This document shows, piece by piece, positions 33,301-43,218 of a DNA stretch of 64,000 bases. Origin of the DNA: Diplonema papillatum (lineage: Eukaryota; Euglenozoa; Diplonemea; Diplonemida; Diplonemidae); NCBI GenBank assembly GCA_030068145.1, contig JAPJBO010000449.1:1-64000 (forward strand), written 5' to 3'. The translations under genes and the position numbers were made by a program. How positions within the stretch are numbered: position 1 is the stretch's first letter; each line of letters begins with the position of its first letter. The notes under the pieces are model-generated. The model saw only the letters and a program-made list of their open reading frames with translations, ran no database searches and was not told the origin of the DNA.

Positions 33301-33310
33301 ACGTCTGACG

Positions 33311-33766
33311 ACGTCTCGAAGGCTCGGGGGAGGAAATGCCCCAATCTGAAAACAAAGAAAGGTCCTCCACAATAGAATCCAGTGGGAACCAAAAAATCGG
33401 CCCCAAAACAAAAGCCCGAGTAGCACCCAACACACGGGCGACCCTAAAAACATCCAGAAAATCCCAAAAGACTTGTCCTTGATCGGTGCAGGTTGAAAAA
33501 CGGCCGGGAAACGCCAGAAAGCCAGGACCCCAGAAGGACACCGCAAACTAGGACGCCCGGAACGGGTCTGTTTCGGCTTTGGAGGTCCTCTTGGGGCCCT
33601 TTTGGACCACAAGAGGGTCCCTTGGGATCCTTTTGTGTCCTCCTGGGGTCCCTTTGAGCTACTCCTGCAGTATAACTCGCAAAGGGGAGCACAAATGGTA
33701 AACAGAGGTCAGAAAGTGTGGCTAGACTAGTCCCGTTTTTGAATCGGGCGACAAAAACTCTAAATC
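33311..33766. other. flank between retrotransposon and PH-like gene
   Basis: No gene is visible. At about 33580-33655 a short degenerate repeat of GGGTCCCTTTTGG / GGTCCTCTTGGGG type is present. The region returns to average base composition, which helps place the left (5') end of the retrotransposon near 33.3 kb. It must also contain the 3' non-coding sequence of the gene ending at 33767. Confidence 0.5.
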
Positions 33767-36163
33767 TCAACAAGGTGTATGAACTGTAATGAGAACATCA
33801 GGATCTGATGAATGCATATCTTCAGTCATGTCAGACTGTCGAATGTAGCTGGCACTAGGTGACTGATACGTGATTGGTCGCATCCCATGCGAAAACGAAG
33901 CAACAAGTGGTCTCGAGTGATCGTTCTTCAAAGGAGTTGGCTGTCGTGACTGAGATGCGAGTTTGAAGGAACCGGTAGCTGCATGTGATTCAAACACTGG
34001 CAAATCCACTGCGCGGATTGGTCGACTTTGATCGTGCAAGGAAAATTCTTTAGGACCTCTGGACCAAGTTCTTGACACCTGGTTCTGAAGAAACGGATGC
34101 ATTTTCGCAATCCTGGAATGGCCGTCCTGTGGATAGTTGTCCGAAGAAGTGAGGAGACTGGGATCATTAGCAGGCTCGTGAAACCCCTGTGAGGGCCGCT
34201 GTGAGGGCAATGAGGCGTGAGACAACAATAAATTAGTATCAGCAGACGTGCGCCGAAAGCCCTGGTCTCTTATCCACTGCTTTTGAGAGCTATTATTTGC
34301 CAGGTTCACTCTCAATGACGCTTCAAGATTTGCAGTCGACATCAATTTGCTGCCACCTGGTTCCTGTGCATACATGTCGATTTCCGCTTTCAATCGTTCA
34401 AGTTTGTGGTTGACGAAATCAAAACTTGCGTTGATCATGCTTGTGACCTCGACACCAGAAATAACAACAACCAGACTCGCGACGATCAACGATCGCAACT
34501 GTTGTGCCTGTGACAACTCAAGACGAGTCATGAGGTTGACACCGCGAGAGTCCTTGATCAGAACCCAATACTTGCCGGATCGACCCCATATTTCTCCTTC
34601 TTTAGTTTTAAAAGCTTCTTCAATTCCAAGAGTTGCACGTTGTTCGATCGTTGCAATGGGTGCACCAGCCGGCGATGTGTGCAGGGAATGGTGTGTCAGT
34701 GGTGTTGTGCACACAAAAAGGGTTTCCCGGCGATCAGCCTCAACACCGGTGCCATCATCATCCTCGTTGGCATTCACTGCCACGGAGCGGAAACGTAGCT
34801 TGCCAACTTCACATCCGTTCAGTTTTATTTTGATACCATCAGACCAGAGGATTTCAGGTGAGTAATTCGACCTCTGGGGCATCAAGTCTCTCACCAAGAC
34901 ACCAGCTTTACCTAAAAGCTCTTCCGAAGATGTTATGGAAAACGTGACTTCCTTCTCCAAACTTAGGGGGAACCTTTTCCATTCTGAGACTGGGAAGATT
35001 GCAACGCCGCCAAGAGTGGAGGCCCGACAGTGTTGAGTCAGCCGTTTTGTAAAAAGTGTTAGTGTCAGCTTATCTGGAAGGTGGGAGTTACCAGAAACAG
35101 AGCAAAACGGTGTGATCGATGCATTGCACAGTGCACACGGCCGGATAGGTGCATCTATGCCCTCGGACCTCACCTCTATCATTTGGAGATGCGTTCGCCG
35201 TGCATTTGCCTGTTGTGAAAGCTGTTCTGCAAGCGCATTAGCTGCCCTTTCAGCTCGCCAAGCTCGCTTTTCAGCCTGTGCGCGTCGGCTTCTTTCGTTT
35301 TCAAGCTCGGAAGCAAGGGCAGCTTTTGTGGACGAATGAGCTGGAGGCCCTGGCGCCAAGCAACTGCCCAAATTCATTGTAGAACCAGGATCTGGGCTTA
35401 TAGACCCGTGTCCTGGTTGCGCGTTTTCGTTGTCAAATGAAGGATTTTTAGATGGGTGGGGTTCTGAAGGATCTTGGACGTTCGATGGAGGTGCTTTGTT
35501 GTCGCTAGGAACCCTGTTGAAGTCATCGGCCAATCCACCCGGCGAACCATTTTCTCCGAGTTGTTCTTCGTTTTTCCTTTGCTCCTCAGCTGCGCGGTAT
35601 TCGAAAGTCGACTTTCTTGGAGAGCCTGGAATTTCAGGCATCCATCTTTGAAACTTCTGTTTTGGAGGAACATATCCGAACTTCTTATTCTTCTGCACTT
35701 CGCCGAAGGTCTCTGGATTCTCAAGAACATCAAGATCCGGAGGGAGCCATTCGACGTGCAAGTCGTCTGCTACCCGTTCTTTGCGAAGGGCGTTCAATAT
35801 AACCAATGCCTGTTTGAAGTCACCAGGTTGATCCATCTCGAACACTTGAGACGGTTCACAGCTATTCGGCTTGCATTTGATCGTGATCCTTGTCGTCTTC
35901 GTAAGATCTTGGAGAAAGACCTTATCAATTTCTTCCAGGAGGACTGCACGCGATATTCCGCCATTTGGTCGGCACAGCAAGTGAAGCCCAGGTGCTACAA
36001 GCCAGATTCGCGGGGTACGGCGCTTGTGTCGTGTCACCTTCCGCACGGGTTCACACAGGTACACTTGCTTTGTTTGAGGTCCTCGAAAACCAGACCCCAG
36101 AGAAGGTGGCAGTTGAACGAGCGTGGGTATGTATGCCGAGGAGTCAATTTGCATCGAAGGCAT
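33767..36163 (-). CDS. PH-like domain and coiled-coil protein, 798 aa
   Basis: The ATG is at 36163-36161 and the frame is intronless. Residues about 34-140 (VYLCEPVRKVTRHKRR...IWLV.. to ALVILNALRKERV) have the strand/helix pattern of a pleckstrin-homology-like fold, with a basic first loop suited to lipid or protein binding. A Pro/Ser/Asn-rich disordered stretch follows. A charged coiled coil lies near residues 280-330 (ELENERSRRAQAEKRAWRAE). A CxxC-containing beta-rich region about 340-460 could be C2-like. A weakly hydrophobic helix (LRSLIVASLVVVISGVE) and a disordered Ser-rich tail complete it. I do not recognise an orthologue. A membrane-associated scaffold is an inference. Confidence 0.8.
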   Translation of the reverse strand: MPSMQIDSSAYIPTLVQLPPSLGSGFRGPQTKQVYLCEPVRKVTRHKRRTPRIWLVAPGLHLLCRPNGGISRAVLLEEIDKVFLQDLTKTTRITIKCKPNSCEPSQVFEMDQPGDFKQALVILNALRKERVADDLHVEWLPPDLDVLENPETFGEVQKNKKFGYVPPKQKFQRWMPEIPGSPRKSTFEYRAAEEQRKNEEQLGENGSPGGLADDFNRVPSDNKAPPSNVQDPSEPHPSKNPSFDNENAQPGHGSISPDPGSTMNLGSCLAPGPPAHSSTKAALASELENERSRRAQAEKRAWRAERAANALAEQLSQQANARRTHLQMIEVRSEGIDAPIRPCALCNASITPFCSVSGNSHLPDKLTLTLFTKRLTQHCRASTLGGVAIFPVSEWKRFPLSLEKEVTFSITSSEELLGKAGVLVRDLMPQRSNYSPEILWSDGIKIKLNGCEVGKLRFRSVAVNANEDDDGTGVEADRRETLFVCTTPLTHHSLHTSPAGAPIATIEQRATLGIEEAFKTKEGEIWGRSGKYWVLIKDSRGVNLMTRLELSQAQQLRSLIVASLVVVISGVEVTSMINASFDFVNHKLERLKAEIDMYAQEPGGSKLMSTANLEASLRVNLANNSSQKQWIRDQGFRRTSADTNLLLSHASLPSQRPSQGFHEPANDPSLLTSSDNYPQDGHSRIAKMHPFLQNQVSRTWSRGPKEFSLHDQSRPIRAVDLPVFESHAATGSFKLASQSRQPTPLKNDHSRPLVASFSHGMRPITYQSPSASYIRQSDMTEDMHSSDPDVLITVHTPC

Positions 36164-36884
36164 CGTCTTGTCTGTCCCACACAGGCGGTTTTACCTGTTT
36201 TACGTACCAAGCAAATTTCATGAATTCATTCCTTTCACAACCTGTCTAATTTTTGACGTACCGCCCTAGCCCCTTCTTTCTCATACGAGTTCTTCTCGGG
36301 CACTACCGGTGGCGCAGCCGGGGGCGTTCTGACTGACGAGACCGCCTGACAGGCGTGTGTTCACACGTTGTTTCGCGGGCTCTCCTTCTTTTAGCAATAG
36401 CCCGCCTTGATGGCGGCGGCTAGCATCTTGACGGATGATCTCAACACCCACTGAACAAAAGATACGTCGTGCGGATACTCAGGCACGGCATCGCTCCAGC
36501 TGTTACGGGCGCAAATTGTTTCCAGCTTGCCCAACATCCACTCGGTCTTGCCGCAAAGCGGGCGGTATGTACAACCCGGCATAGTTAATCTGTCCGGCCA
36601 GCCGGGTTGCCTTTTTTAACCGCGGGCCTTGAGAAACAGGTGCAACTGAGGCGCATAGCGGAGGTATGAAGGATAAAACATGTAAATGTGGTTTCTGCTT
36701 CCAAGACCGGAATCTTTTTGCGGGGTGGGAAGCAACTGTGTTGAGCTTATTTGTCTACGAAGATCTCTTCTAAGATTTTTAGCCTCTCAGGTTTAATGAA
36801 CACACAGCAAATCAACGCGGTAGAAACCGCCTGTCATCACCGTTCAGTCGACGCTCCATCTGAGTAGTACAACCATCGGTGACA
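36164..36884. other. intergenic region
   Basis: I see no supported gene. Short palindromic stretches are present, for example GCCCGCCTTGATGGCGGCGGC near 36401 and GGCCAGCCGGGTTGCC near 36596. I looked for tRNA A and B boxes in the GTGGCGCAGCCGG area at about 36310 and found no cloverleaf. Confidence 0.4.
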
Positions 36885-37672
36885 TCAACCGACACCTGCA
36901 GGCTTTGGTGTGATGTCACGTCGAACAGAGCCTGAAAGGTAAGCAAGCACCGATTCAGCAAGATCTCTTGACAAGTCAAGTGGTCGGTTGCGCAAAAGCC
37001 AAAAGGCAGCGCGTAATCGACGATGCAGAGCTACCAGTGCCTGAGAGCGTTCTTCTCGCAGGGCACGGACCGAATATTCACGATCGCACCCTCTGCTCAT
37101 TGTAAATTCAGTCAGGGCTGTTGTACAAGTCTGCATATTTTCAAGGAGGTCGATCACACTGCGGTCATCAGCTGTTCGCCAGTGTTCACTAAATTGCCGG
37201 CAGCAGTTCGAACCTAAATGAACCCACTGATCTCCACCTTGGTATCTCATGCGGTCCGTTGTAGAATCCTCCAGGCAAATCTGTTGGGGTATTACTGTCC
37301 ACCAAACTGCACACCTTCAGCAAATCTAATGATTAGAAAAATGACCTGTGACTGCGCACATGGCTCCTCGCATCTTTAGCGCAATCATCGAATCGGCGAT
37401 GGGGAACACTTCCCTTCCGAGATAGCATCTCGAATGGAGTGGCGAGTCAGGCTCGCGAGCTTTATATATTCTGGATTGGTCTTGAGTGAACAAAAGTAAT
37501 ACCTCACACGTAACCTTTCGTTTTTTCCTGGTACCTTCATTTTCGAGCTCCGCTAGACTCTTTGCGATGAGATCAGCTGACAAGCCTGCCTGTTCAAAAG
37601 TCTCACTGGTAGCGGTATCCTTCCGCGAGATTGAATTTGTGGTATCCGCGAAGTCATCAGCTACAACGACAT
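36885..37672 (-). CDS. two-exon gene fragment, unknown function
   Basis: Two exons join in phase. The upstream exon is 37672-37503, preceded by TTTCTCGCAG. Its donor is GAG|GTATTAC. The downstream exon is 37280-36885, preceded by CAACAG, and ends at a stop codon. The 222-bp intron breaks the frame at phase 0 on both sides. The upstream exon encodes VVVADDFADTTNS...LAELENEGTRKKRKVTCE with a basic RKKRK patch. The downstream exon encodes a Cys/Arg-rich helix-forming region ending in RRDITPKPAGVG. The first exon enters in phase 1, so at least one further 5' exon is missing. I do not recognise the family. Confidence 0.55.
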
Positions 37673-37844
37673 CTGCGAGAAAGAATGGAAGTTGGCAATA
37701 TGTAGACCGCACGTGGCTCACAGGCTAACACACCCCGTGTTTCCGTACCGGGTCTCTTTTGTAATGACCACTGGCCCTTGTGTTGAGTCATGAGAGGCGG
37801 ATGCTTGATAAAAAAAAAAGTGTGCCAGTCTGGAGCGAACGGGA

Positions 37845-37994
37845 TCAAACTTCGAAGGGGTGTCCTTGAACGTTCCAGGTACGGCGCCGAACAAGCATCA
37901 CCCGAACTTTACCATCACGCTCAATCCTCGCATACGGGCCTTCGGCCCAAGCTTCATTCATGATGGCATAGGTGAGTATCAGGAGGTGTGTTCA
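37845..37994 (-). CDS. short 3' exon candidate, unknown gene
   Basis: The minus strand reads MNEAWAEGPYARIERDG followed by KVRVMLVRRRTWNVQGHPFEV and a stop at 37845. The frame is open back to 37991 (THLLILTYAI). The sequence has normal amino-acid composition and reads like the C-terminus of a real protein. The plus strand is also open here, and a GTGAGT sits at 37972, so the strand is not certain. No joined upstream exon was found. Confidence 0.4.
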
Positions 37995-38276
37995 TCCGAA
38001 GCAAGGCACGCCAGGTAGCGAGTCCCGTCGTTTATTATGTACGTTTTGGTGAAAGAAATGAAGCCTCATCAAATAACGAGCAAAGAGCCCCTTGTGCCTC
38101 CTAAATGTTCCAAGTACTCTCCAATCGTGCACAACAGGTACAAACTGCCAACCCGAGTTAATACTCGCAGCTCGCTGGCCGGCGCTCCAGAAACTGCTTG
38201 ACTTTCCCGGTTGCTGATCCTTCGAAATCACACTCCACTTTAGGCTCCCTCTTGTGATTTATTATCAGCTTGCTCT

Positions 38277-39056
38277 TCATCTTCCTCCTCTGGGCTGGGT
38301 GACTGTTTCATTCCACCAAACCTCGTAGCACCACATCACGCAGAATGCCACTGGTGCTCGGGAGCTAGGAAGTGGCAATGAGAGATGAGAAGCTTCCGGA
38401 AGTCTTTCGTTGGTCGTTTGTGTATGTCTAGACTTCCGGTATTCCGACGCCGTGGTGTTATGGGACGTCATCGTGCTCATCCCGTATTCCGCTTCTCCGT
38501 GCAGTATATACCAGCTCTCGTGCAGGAGCGACACAGAATACATATCTTCACAGCCTGAACCGCCGAGAACTGCACCTTTATACGAAGCAGAAGATGCATG
38601 AGAACGGAGACCGAACAGCTGACGCGTCCACGGTGGCCCGTCCAAACATGCAAGCTGGATCTGGAGAAGCGAAGAGGCCACCGACGTGACTGGAAGGTTT
38701 TTGCTCTCTCCCAGGGAAGCTTGTTGGGAAACGGGTTGCTTGCACCAAAACGCAAGCAAACTGTCCCTCCTTATTTTGTGAAACAACCTGCACCAGTCAT
38801 GATCACCTCGTTTCCCGCGGGGGTTCGCAAACAGGTTAGTGAAACTAGTACGATCTAGGTACTGTGGCGCGCTATTCGATCCCTTGCAATTAAGACCGTA
38901 GTTCCGAGTGTAACAGGCATCTAGGACTTCCAACAAAGGACGTTGACAGCGCAGAAGGAAGTAAGGCGCAACGCACTGATGATCACGAGAGCAAGCCTCA
39001 ACTGGAGCGTGATTTCGAAGGATCAACAACTGGACACGGAAAGCCCAGCGAGGCTC
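38277..39056 (-). CDS. possible exon-containing open frame, weak AlkB-like segment
   Basis: A 260-codon minus-strand frame has no ATG start. It contains SVSLLHESWYILHGEAEYGMS, which loosely resembles the 'SLYVLSGEARYxxxH' strand of AlkB-type dioxygenases. I could not find the expected HxD iron ligand upstream or the RxSLTFR arginine motif downstream. Parts may be spliced out; CAG acceptors precede the segment. This is a low-confidence clue rather than a gene model. Confidence 0.2.
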   Translation of the reverse strand, partial: EPRWAFRVQLLILRNHAPVEACSRDHQCVAPYFLLRCQRPLLEVLDACYTRNYGLNCKGSNSAPQYLDRTSFTNLFANPRGKRGDHDWCRLFHKIRRDSLLAFWCKQPVSQQASLGESKNLPVTSVASSLLQIQLACLDGPPWTRQLFGLRSHASSASYKGAVLGGSGCEDMYSVSLLHESWYILHGEAEYGMSTMTSHNTTASEYRKSRHTQTTNERLPEASHLSLPLPSSRAPVAFCVMWCYEVWWNETVTQPRGGR

Positions 39057-39394
39057 CAATTAAATGAAAACCGTTGCTTCTCGTTGCTTTTACGCGAAAG
39101 CAGACGCTTCTTGTTAATCTTCACTCCTTGTCTAGTTCGACGTCGAGTGCGATGGAATGCACTCGCAGAACAAAATCGCAATTGAACGGGTGGAGTAGGA
39201 GCAAATTCTGTGCTGGGTAGAACTTCTCAAGCTTCGCAACTGATTTCTGGGGGTCCCACATGAAAGTATCTTGGGGTGTCCACTATTTCTGGTACAAAAT
39301 AACCCAGCTTTTGGGCCGGCACACCCTATTTCCGGCACACCCGCTTTTGGAGAGTCATGGTTTCACTCGAGCAAAAGTTGCTGGAGATCACCGT

Positions 39395-39690
39395 GTGGTA
39401 TGACACAGCGTTCAGTCCTCGGTGGTCCTGAAGCGGCCCAGCAACGAACGGGGAACCATACACATGCCCTTCGCATCCGGGACCTACCTGAGTGTCTACA
39501 AGGAGGGACCAACCACCTACCAAGCGGGGACAGCCCAAACCGGAGAGCTGATAACACAACCTCTTTCTTCCCGTCCAACGACACCCTTCTCCGCCTGGTT
39601 CTTGGGTGGCTTGACAACCACAGCAGCCTTCCGCAAGGACAACGGACGATCAGCATTGCACCGTGTACAGATGCGAACAGGTACTATGTC
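39395..39690 (+). CDS. possible plus-strand exon
   Basis: After ATGACACAG at 39398-39406, one frame stays open with exon-like composition: SVVLKRPSNERG...FASGTYLSVYKEGP...FLGGLTTTAAFRKDNGR. It runs to a GT donor candidate at GCGAACAG|GTACTATG (about 39680). No start, partner exon or family was recognised, and another frame is also open. If real, it would be the only plus-strand gene seen. Confidence 0.2.
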
Positions 39691-40010
39691 AAGTACTGGA
39701 AGCAGTCTACAGAAACGCCTATTCGTCGCCAAAGCAAGTGAGAAGCTACCCGGAAAGCCGTGCTCTTTTTCTCCCTTCTCTGTCCTGGCGTAAAGCGGGT
39801 GCCAGCGACAGTGATGATGAGGATGAGGATGAGGTCGAGCTCCAAGCCTGGTCATGTTTCTCCTCGCGCTTCTCCAAGGCAGCAGCACTTAACACTGAAG
39901 ACGATGGCGAAACCAGAGATGAAGCACCATGTGCACGTACCCAAATGCACGAAGTAGCGACCACGACAATGTATGTAGTGTCCACGTCTTCTCTCACGCG
40001 TTGCCACTAG

Positions 40011-43000
40011 CAACCTGATGCCGTTGGACCCACTAGTCCCTCCTGATTTACTGTACTCTTCGTCGTTGTATGCCCCAGCAAGCTGTCAGACTGATTTTCC
40101 CCCCCACTTTGTGACAGTCATCCTAATCCCATAAAACAACTCGCAAGAGTTTCAGGGCACTCAGGGTAGACCCCGCTGCAAAATAACCGGCAACCGACAA
40201 TAAAGAGCGTTCTCTGAAAAGTAAAAGATAGAACATCCACACACCGGAATTGGGCACTGTCATGAAGGAGAAATACCCACTTCAGTGCTGCACCGATGCA
40301 CGGCCTGCGTCCAAGCAGGCGTTGTTAGATTTGCACTTTCGCCCAGCCCACCTTTGTTTTGTACAATGTAAACAGACAGATTTGTCGGACTACGGAAACT
40401 TACCAATTTCTGATTCACCATTTGCTCCACCCTGATTGACTGAGCAACATGGGTCCGAGACCGGAATAAACCCATGTTCGTCGCACGTTCCCAGTTTCCA
40501 TCATCGCAGAACCCTTTTTTGGCTGTCTTAGTGGACACTCTGTGCCTGTCAACCGCTAACAATGCGCTCGCCTCACAACCGTTGACACCTGTGGCAATGC
40601 ATCTCCAGAACTTCTCTGGAGGGTACGGCCGCTTGAGCTGCCGAAGAGACCTGCAGTGTGAGAGCAAGCGGAGATGGCACTTGCTCCAGAATTAACCAGC
40701 ATGAACTCCTCGCCATCAAGCTAGCAAAAGCTGAAATGGCCAAAGAAGGCCGCATCGTAAACAAGCGGAGACAACACTGACCTGTAAATGACCAGTGACC
40801 TCATCCTCATCCAGTTTGACTCCTTTAGCGGACGAAGTAGCACCACTAGCTCATGAACAGGCTATTGCTTACTTGCTCTCAATGCTTACCAAGCACAGAA
40901 GTGGAAGTCGAGTGCGTAAAAGCTGGAAAGGAGACAACACGCATCCTCCGGGCCCGCTGACCCGGACAAGGGTCACCACCTGTTTGCCACTTTGGATTCA
41001 TTGTAAACACTTAGAAACTGCAAATGGAAGCATGGAAGCGAGGGGTGGTATCTAGAGCAAAGTTCAAAGAGCGAAACGAGGCAAAGCCGCAGGAACCAGG
41101 CTTATGGGAAAGAATACTTAGCAACCCGCAATGGTATCATACCAATGTTTCTTCAGTCGGGTGGCAGTAAAATGCACTCGTCTCATCATGAAGAAGTTCA
41201 TACTCTGATGTTGTACTGAAGTATCGTGCTGTGAACTCGACAGCAACAGTGACCTCACAAATGAACATTACCAATGAGTGGATGCCAACATGTTGAGATG
41301 TCGTGACACGCGTGACACAGACGTTGATTGCTAATGACATGTCGTCAAGAACTGGGGCAAGGTTCTCGGCATTTCAGTCATCATTGAGGTCCAGACCGAT
41401 TGTCGATCGATGCCGGGTTCGGCACTTCGTGCGCCGCTTCAAATTTCCTTGCACATTCCGGAGAGCTTCGTGCCAAAGGCTCTGTTGAGGGTTGTGACAG
41501 CTTCGAATTGCACGTAACAAAGTCAGATCAGTGCGACTTGAAACCCATTAACTCAGAGACAATAACTGGATGACGGGCGCTTACGCCCGCCACTAAACCC
41601 AGATTTACCTGTGTTTCGTGTGGGCTACAGCACATTTACCTCCTTTGATCTATCGCAACTGGCAGTCTCCTCAAGCATTTCCTACAAAGCAGGTGCTGTG
41701 TGTGTGCGAAGGACCTGTTTTGTATCTTTACATGGCAGGTTCCAACGCTGCAAACTTTCTTTTTTGTACTGACATGTCCAGCGTGGTATGTTCAGTGATT
41801 TATAAGGGGGGTCTTACGTGGGGGTAACCCCCACGCTCCAGTAGTAGTAGTAGTACGTGTCGTCTGCTGAAGCAGCCGGCAAGACAGCAGACGCAGGGGG
41901 CAGGTCTTGCTTTACAATTTTCTTCTTCATGGAGACCCGCCCCCGGCAATCCCGAGTGTCCAATCACTGTCGAGAAAGGTTTGTGCCCTATAGTGATGAG
42001 GTGGTTGACCAGGCCCCCACGAAGCCTAATACACAACACGGCTACAACACGAGGATGCAGCCCTGCTTAGGTGTGCACTCAGCCATCACAGGGCCTCAGA
42101 TCTCGCTACTTGACCTGACACAGCTGCCACCCAGAAGGCCGCAGCAGTAACCTTCGCAATGAAGGCACGCGCGGCTGAGTGTATGTAGGCGATTCATACA
42201 ACAGCTGCATCAGACGCAGCTTGATCCAAGAGCTCGCTAGGGGAGGTGACGCTGCTCACCTGCCAGACACAACTGACTGCTGCCCCCAAGCCCCCCACGC
42301 TCCAAAAAAAAAAAGAAAACTGTCGGGGGGGCCGCCGTGAGTGGCCAGCACTGGGGGACCAGCCACTGAAGAGGGCCGGCCCGGGGAGCCAGCTTGCTTG
42401 TTCTTGGCGTCCAGTTTCGGACTTCGTTGACTCTTTTATGAGGGAGTACTTGGTTGTGGCGACATGCCACATGTCATGAGAGTGATCACGACAGTGATTC
42501 TGGAGATGACACTAATGATACCGAGGAGCTTCGGACTCAGGAAGCAACAGTGACCTATGCAAATGTGCGCCCTTACGCAGCTCAAGTTTGCAAGAGCTTC
42601 GTTATACTTTGATACGCAGCAGCTGTCCTTACAAGAAGAACCCTGCTTGTTGCACATCCAGTGCCCCTTTTTGAGGCTAGTATTGTAGGCCTGTAGTACC
42701 CCGTTTGCAGCGTACGTTGCTTTAACTTGAAGTTCCCTGCCGTACACTTGACACACCTTTTCCTTTAGACACGAACGAGACACAATTCGGCTGTGCTGGG
42801 CTGCGCTATGCTACACTGGGGGGTCCTTGGGTGCAGCTCCGCAACCACACTGAGGAAACACTTTCTTGGTAAAAATAAGAGCTCGTCACTCGCACAACCG
42901 CGGCTGATACAAAACTAATGATGATGATGACGGGAAGAGAGAGTTGTTTTCATTGAACGCAGTGCCTGATCGTTTTTTACGTAAAGCTGGATTCAGGACG

Positions 43001-43218
43001 CAAGTGAAAACGCCACGGTTTGCGGCGACGAGCTTCTCATTTTCTCCAACATTTCATGTTTGGTAAAAAGTTAACCACCCCCACAGGCATGTGGAGGAAT
43101 ACAGAGGACCCGGGTATGTTGTTCCAAAAACTTTTTTCGTTGACCGCACTACCCTGAGCCCAAATCCTGGACGTGGTTTCAGGTGGCAAATTTGGCAAAT
43201 GATCATGATCAGAAGGTC
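40011..43218. other. region without a supported gene
   Basis: Only short overlapping frames occur. Notable items are the second copy of the dispersed repeat (41579-41690), an exact 19-nt odd palindrome CGTGGGGGTAACCCCCACG (41817-41835) and a minus-strand Cys-containing frame at 42436-42780. The extreme left contains possible exons of the plus-strand frame above. The right end contains 3' sequence of the RhoGEF gene. Confidence 0.4.
41579..41690. repeat. dispersed repeat, copy B
   Basis: Homologous to 3743-3880 in the same orientation. The shared blocks are GCTTAC.C.CCGCC, CCAGATTTA.CTGTGTTTCGTGTGGGCTACAG and GGCAG.CTCCTC.AG.ATT..CTACAAA. Similarity fades after about 41690. Confidence 0.7.

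Larger units (their letters stand above)
27800..33310 (-). mobile_element. non-LTR (LINE-like) retrotransposon, frameshifted copy
   Basis: The element is strikingly GC-rich compared with both flanks. In minus-strand order it shows: an N-terminal region with a Cys-rich finger (ECGDCQ...RCEECGASVC); an apurinic-type endonuclease (GGGVVVLARQ, VVMGDFNTD, TRIDYALMN); a linker; reverse transcriptase motifs (SLIPKTDD, LRPITVTS, QHGFRRGHRTDD, VALDFAKCFDRVP, ILQGGCPLS, LADDATLFA); and a C-terminal C-x2-C-x9-H-x4-C knuckle. These blocks fall in different frames, so the copy is inactive or carries sequencing indels. No poly(A) tail or target-site duplication was found. End coordinates are approximate, set by the compositional shift and the outermost recognisable coding. 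Confidence 0.85.

Noticed and set aside
36290-36420. Possible tRNA gene near GTGGCGCAGCCGG
   Set aside because: No matching B box, acceptor stem or anticodon arm could be folded.
42436-42780. Possible piggyBac transposase C-terminal zinc finger (KVCQVYG ... KKGHWMCNKQGSSCKDSCC)
   Set aside because: The Cys spacing fits poorly, no DDD catalytic region or terminal inverted repeats are found nearby, and the frame has no ATG.
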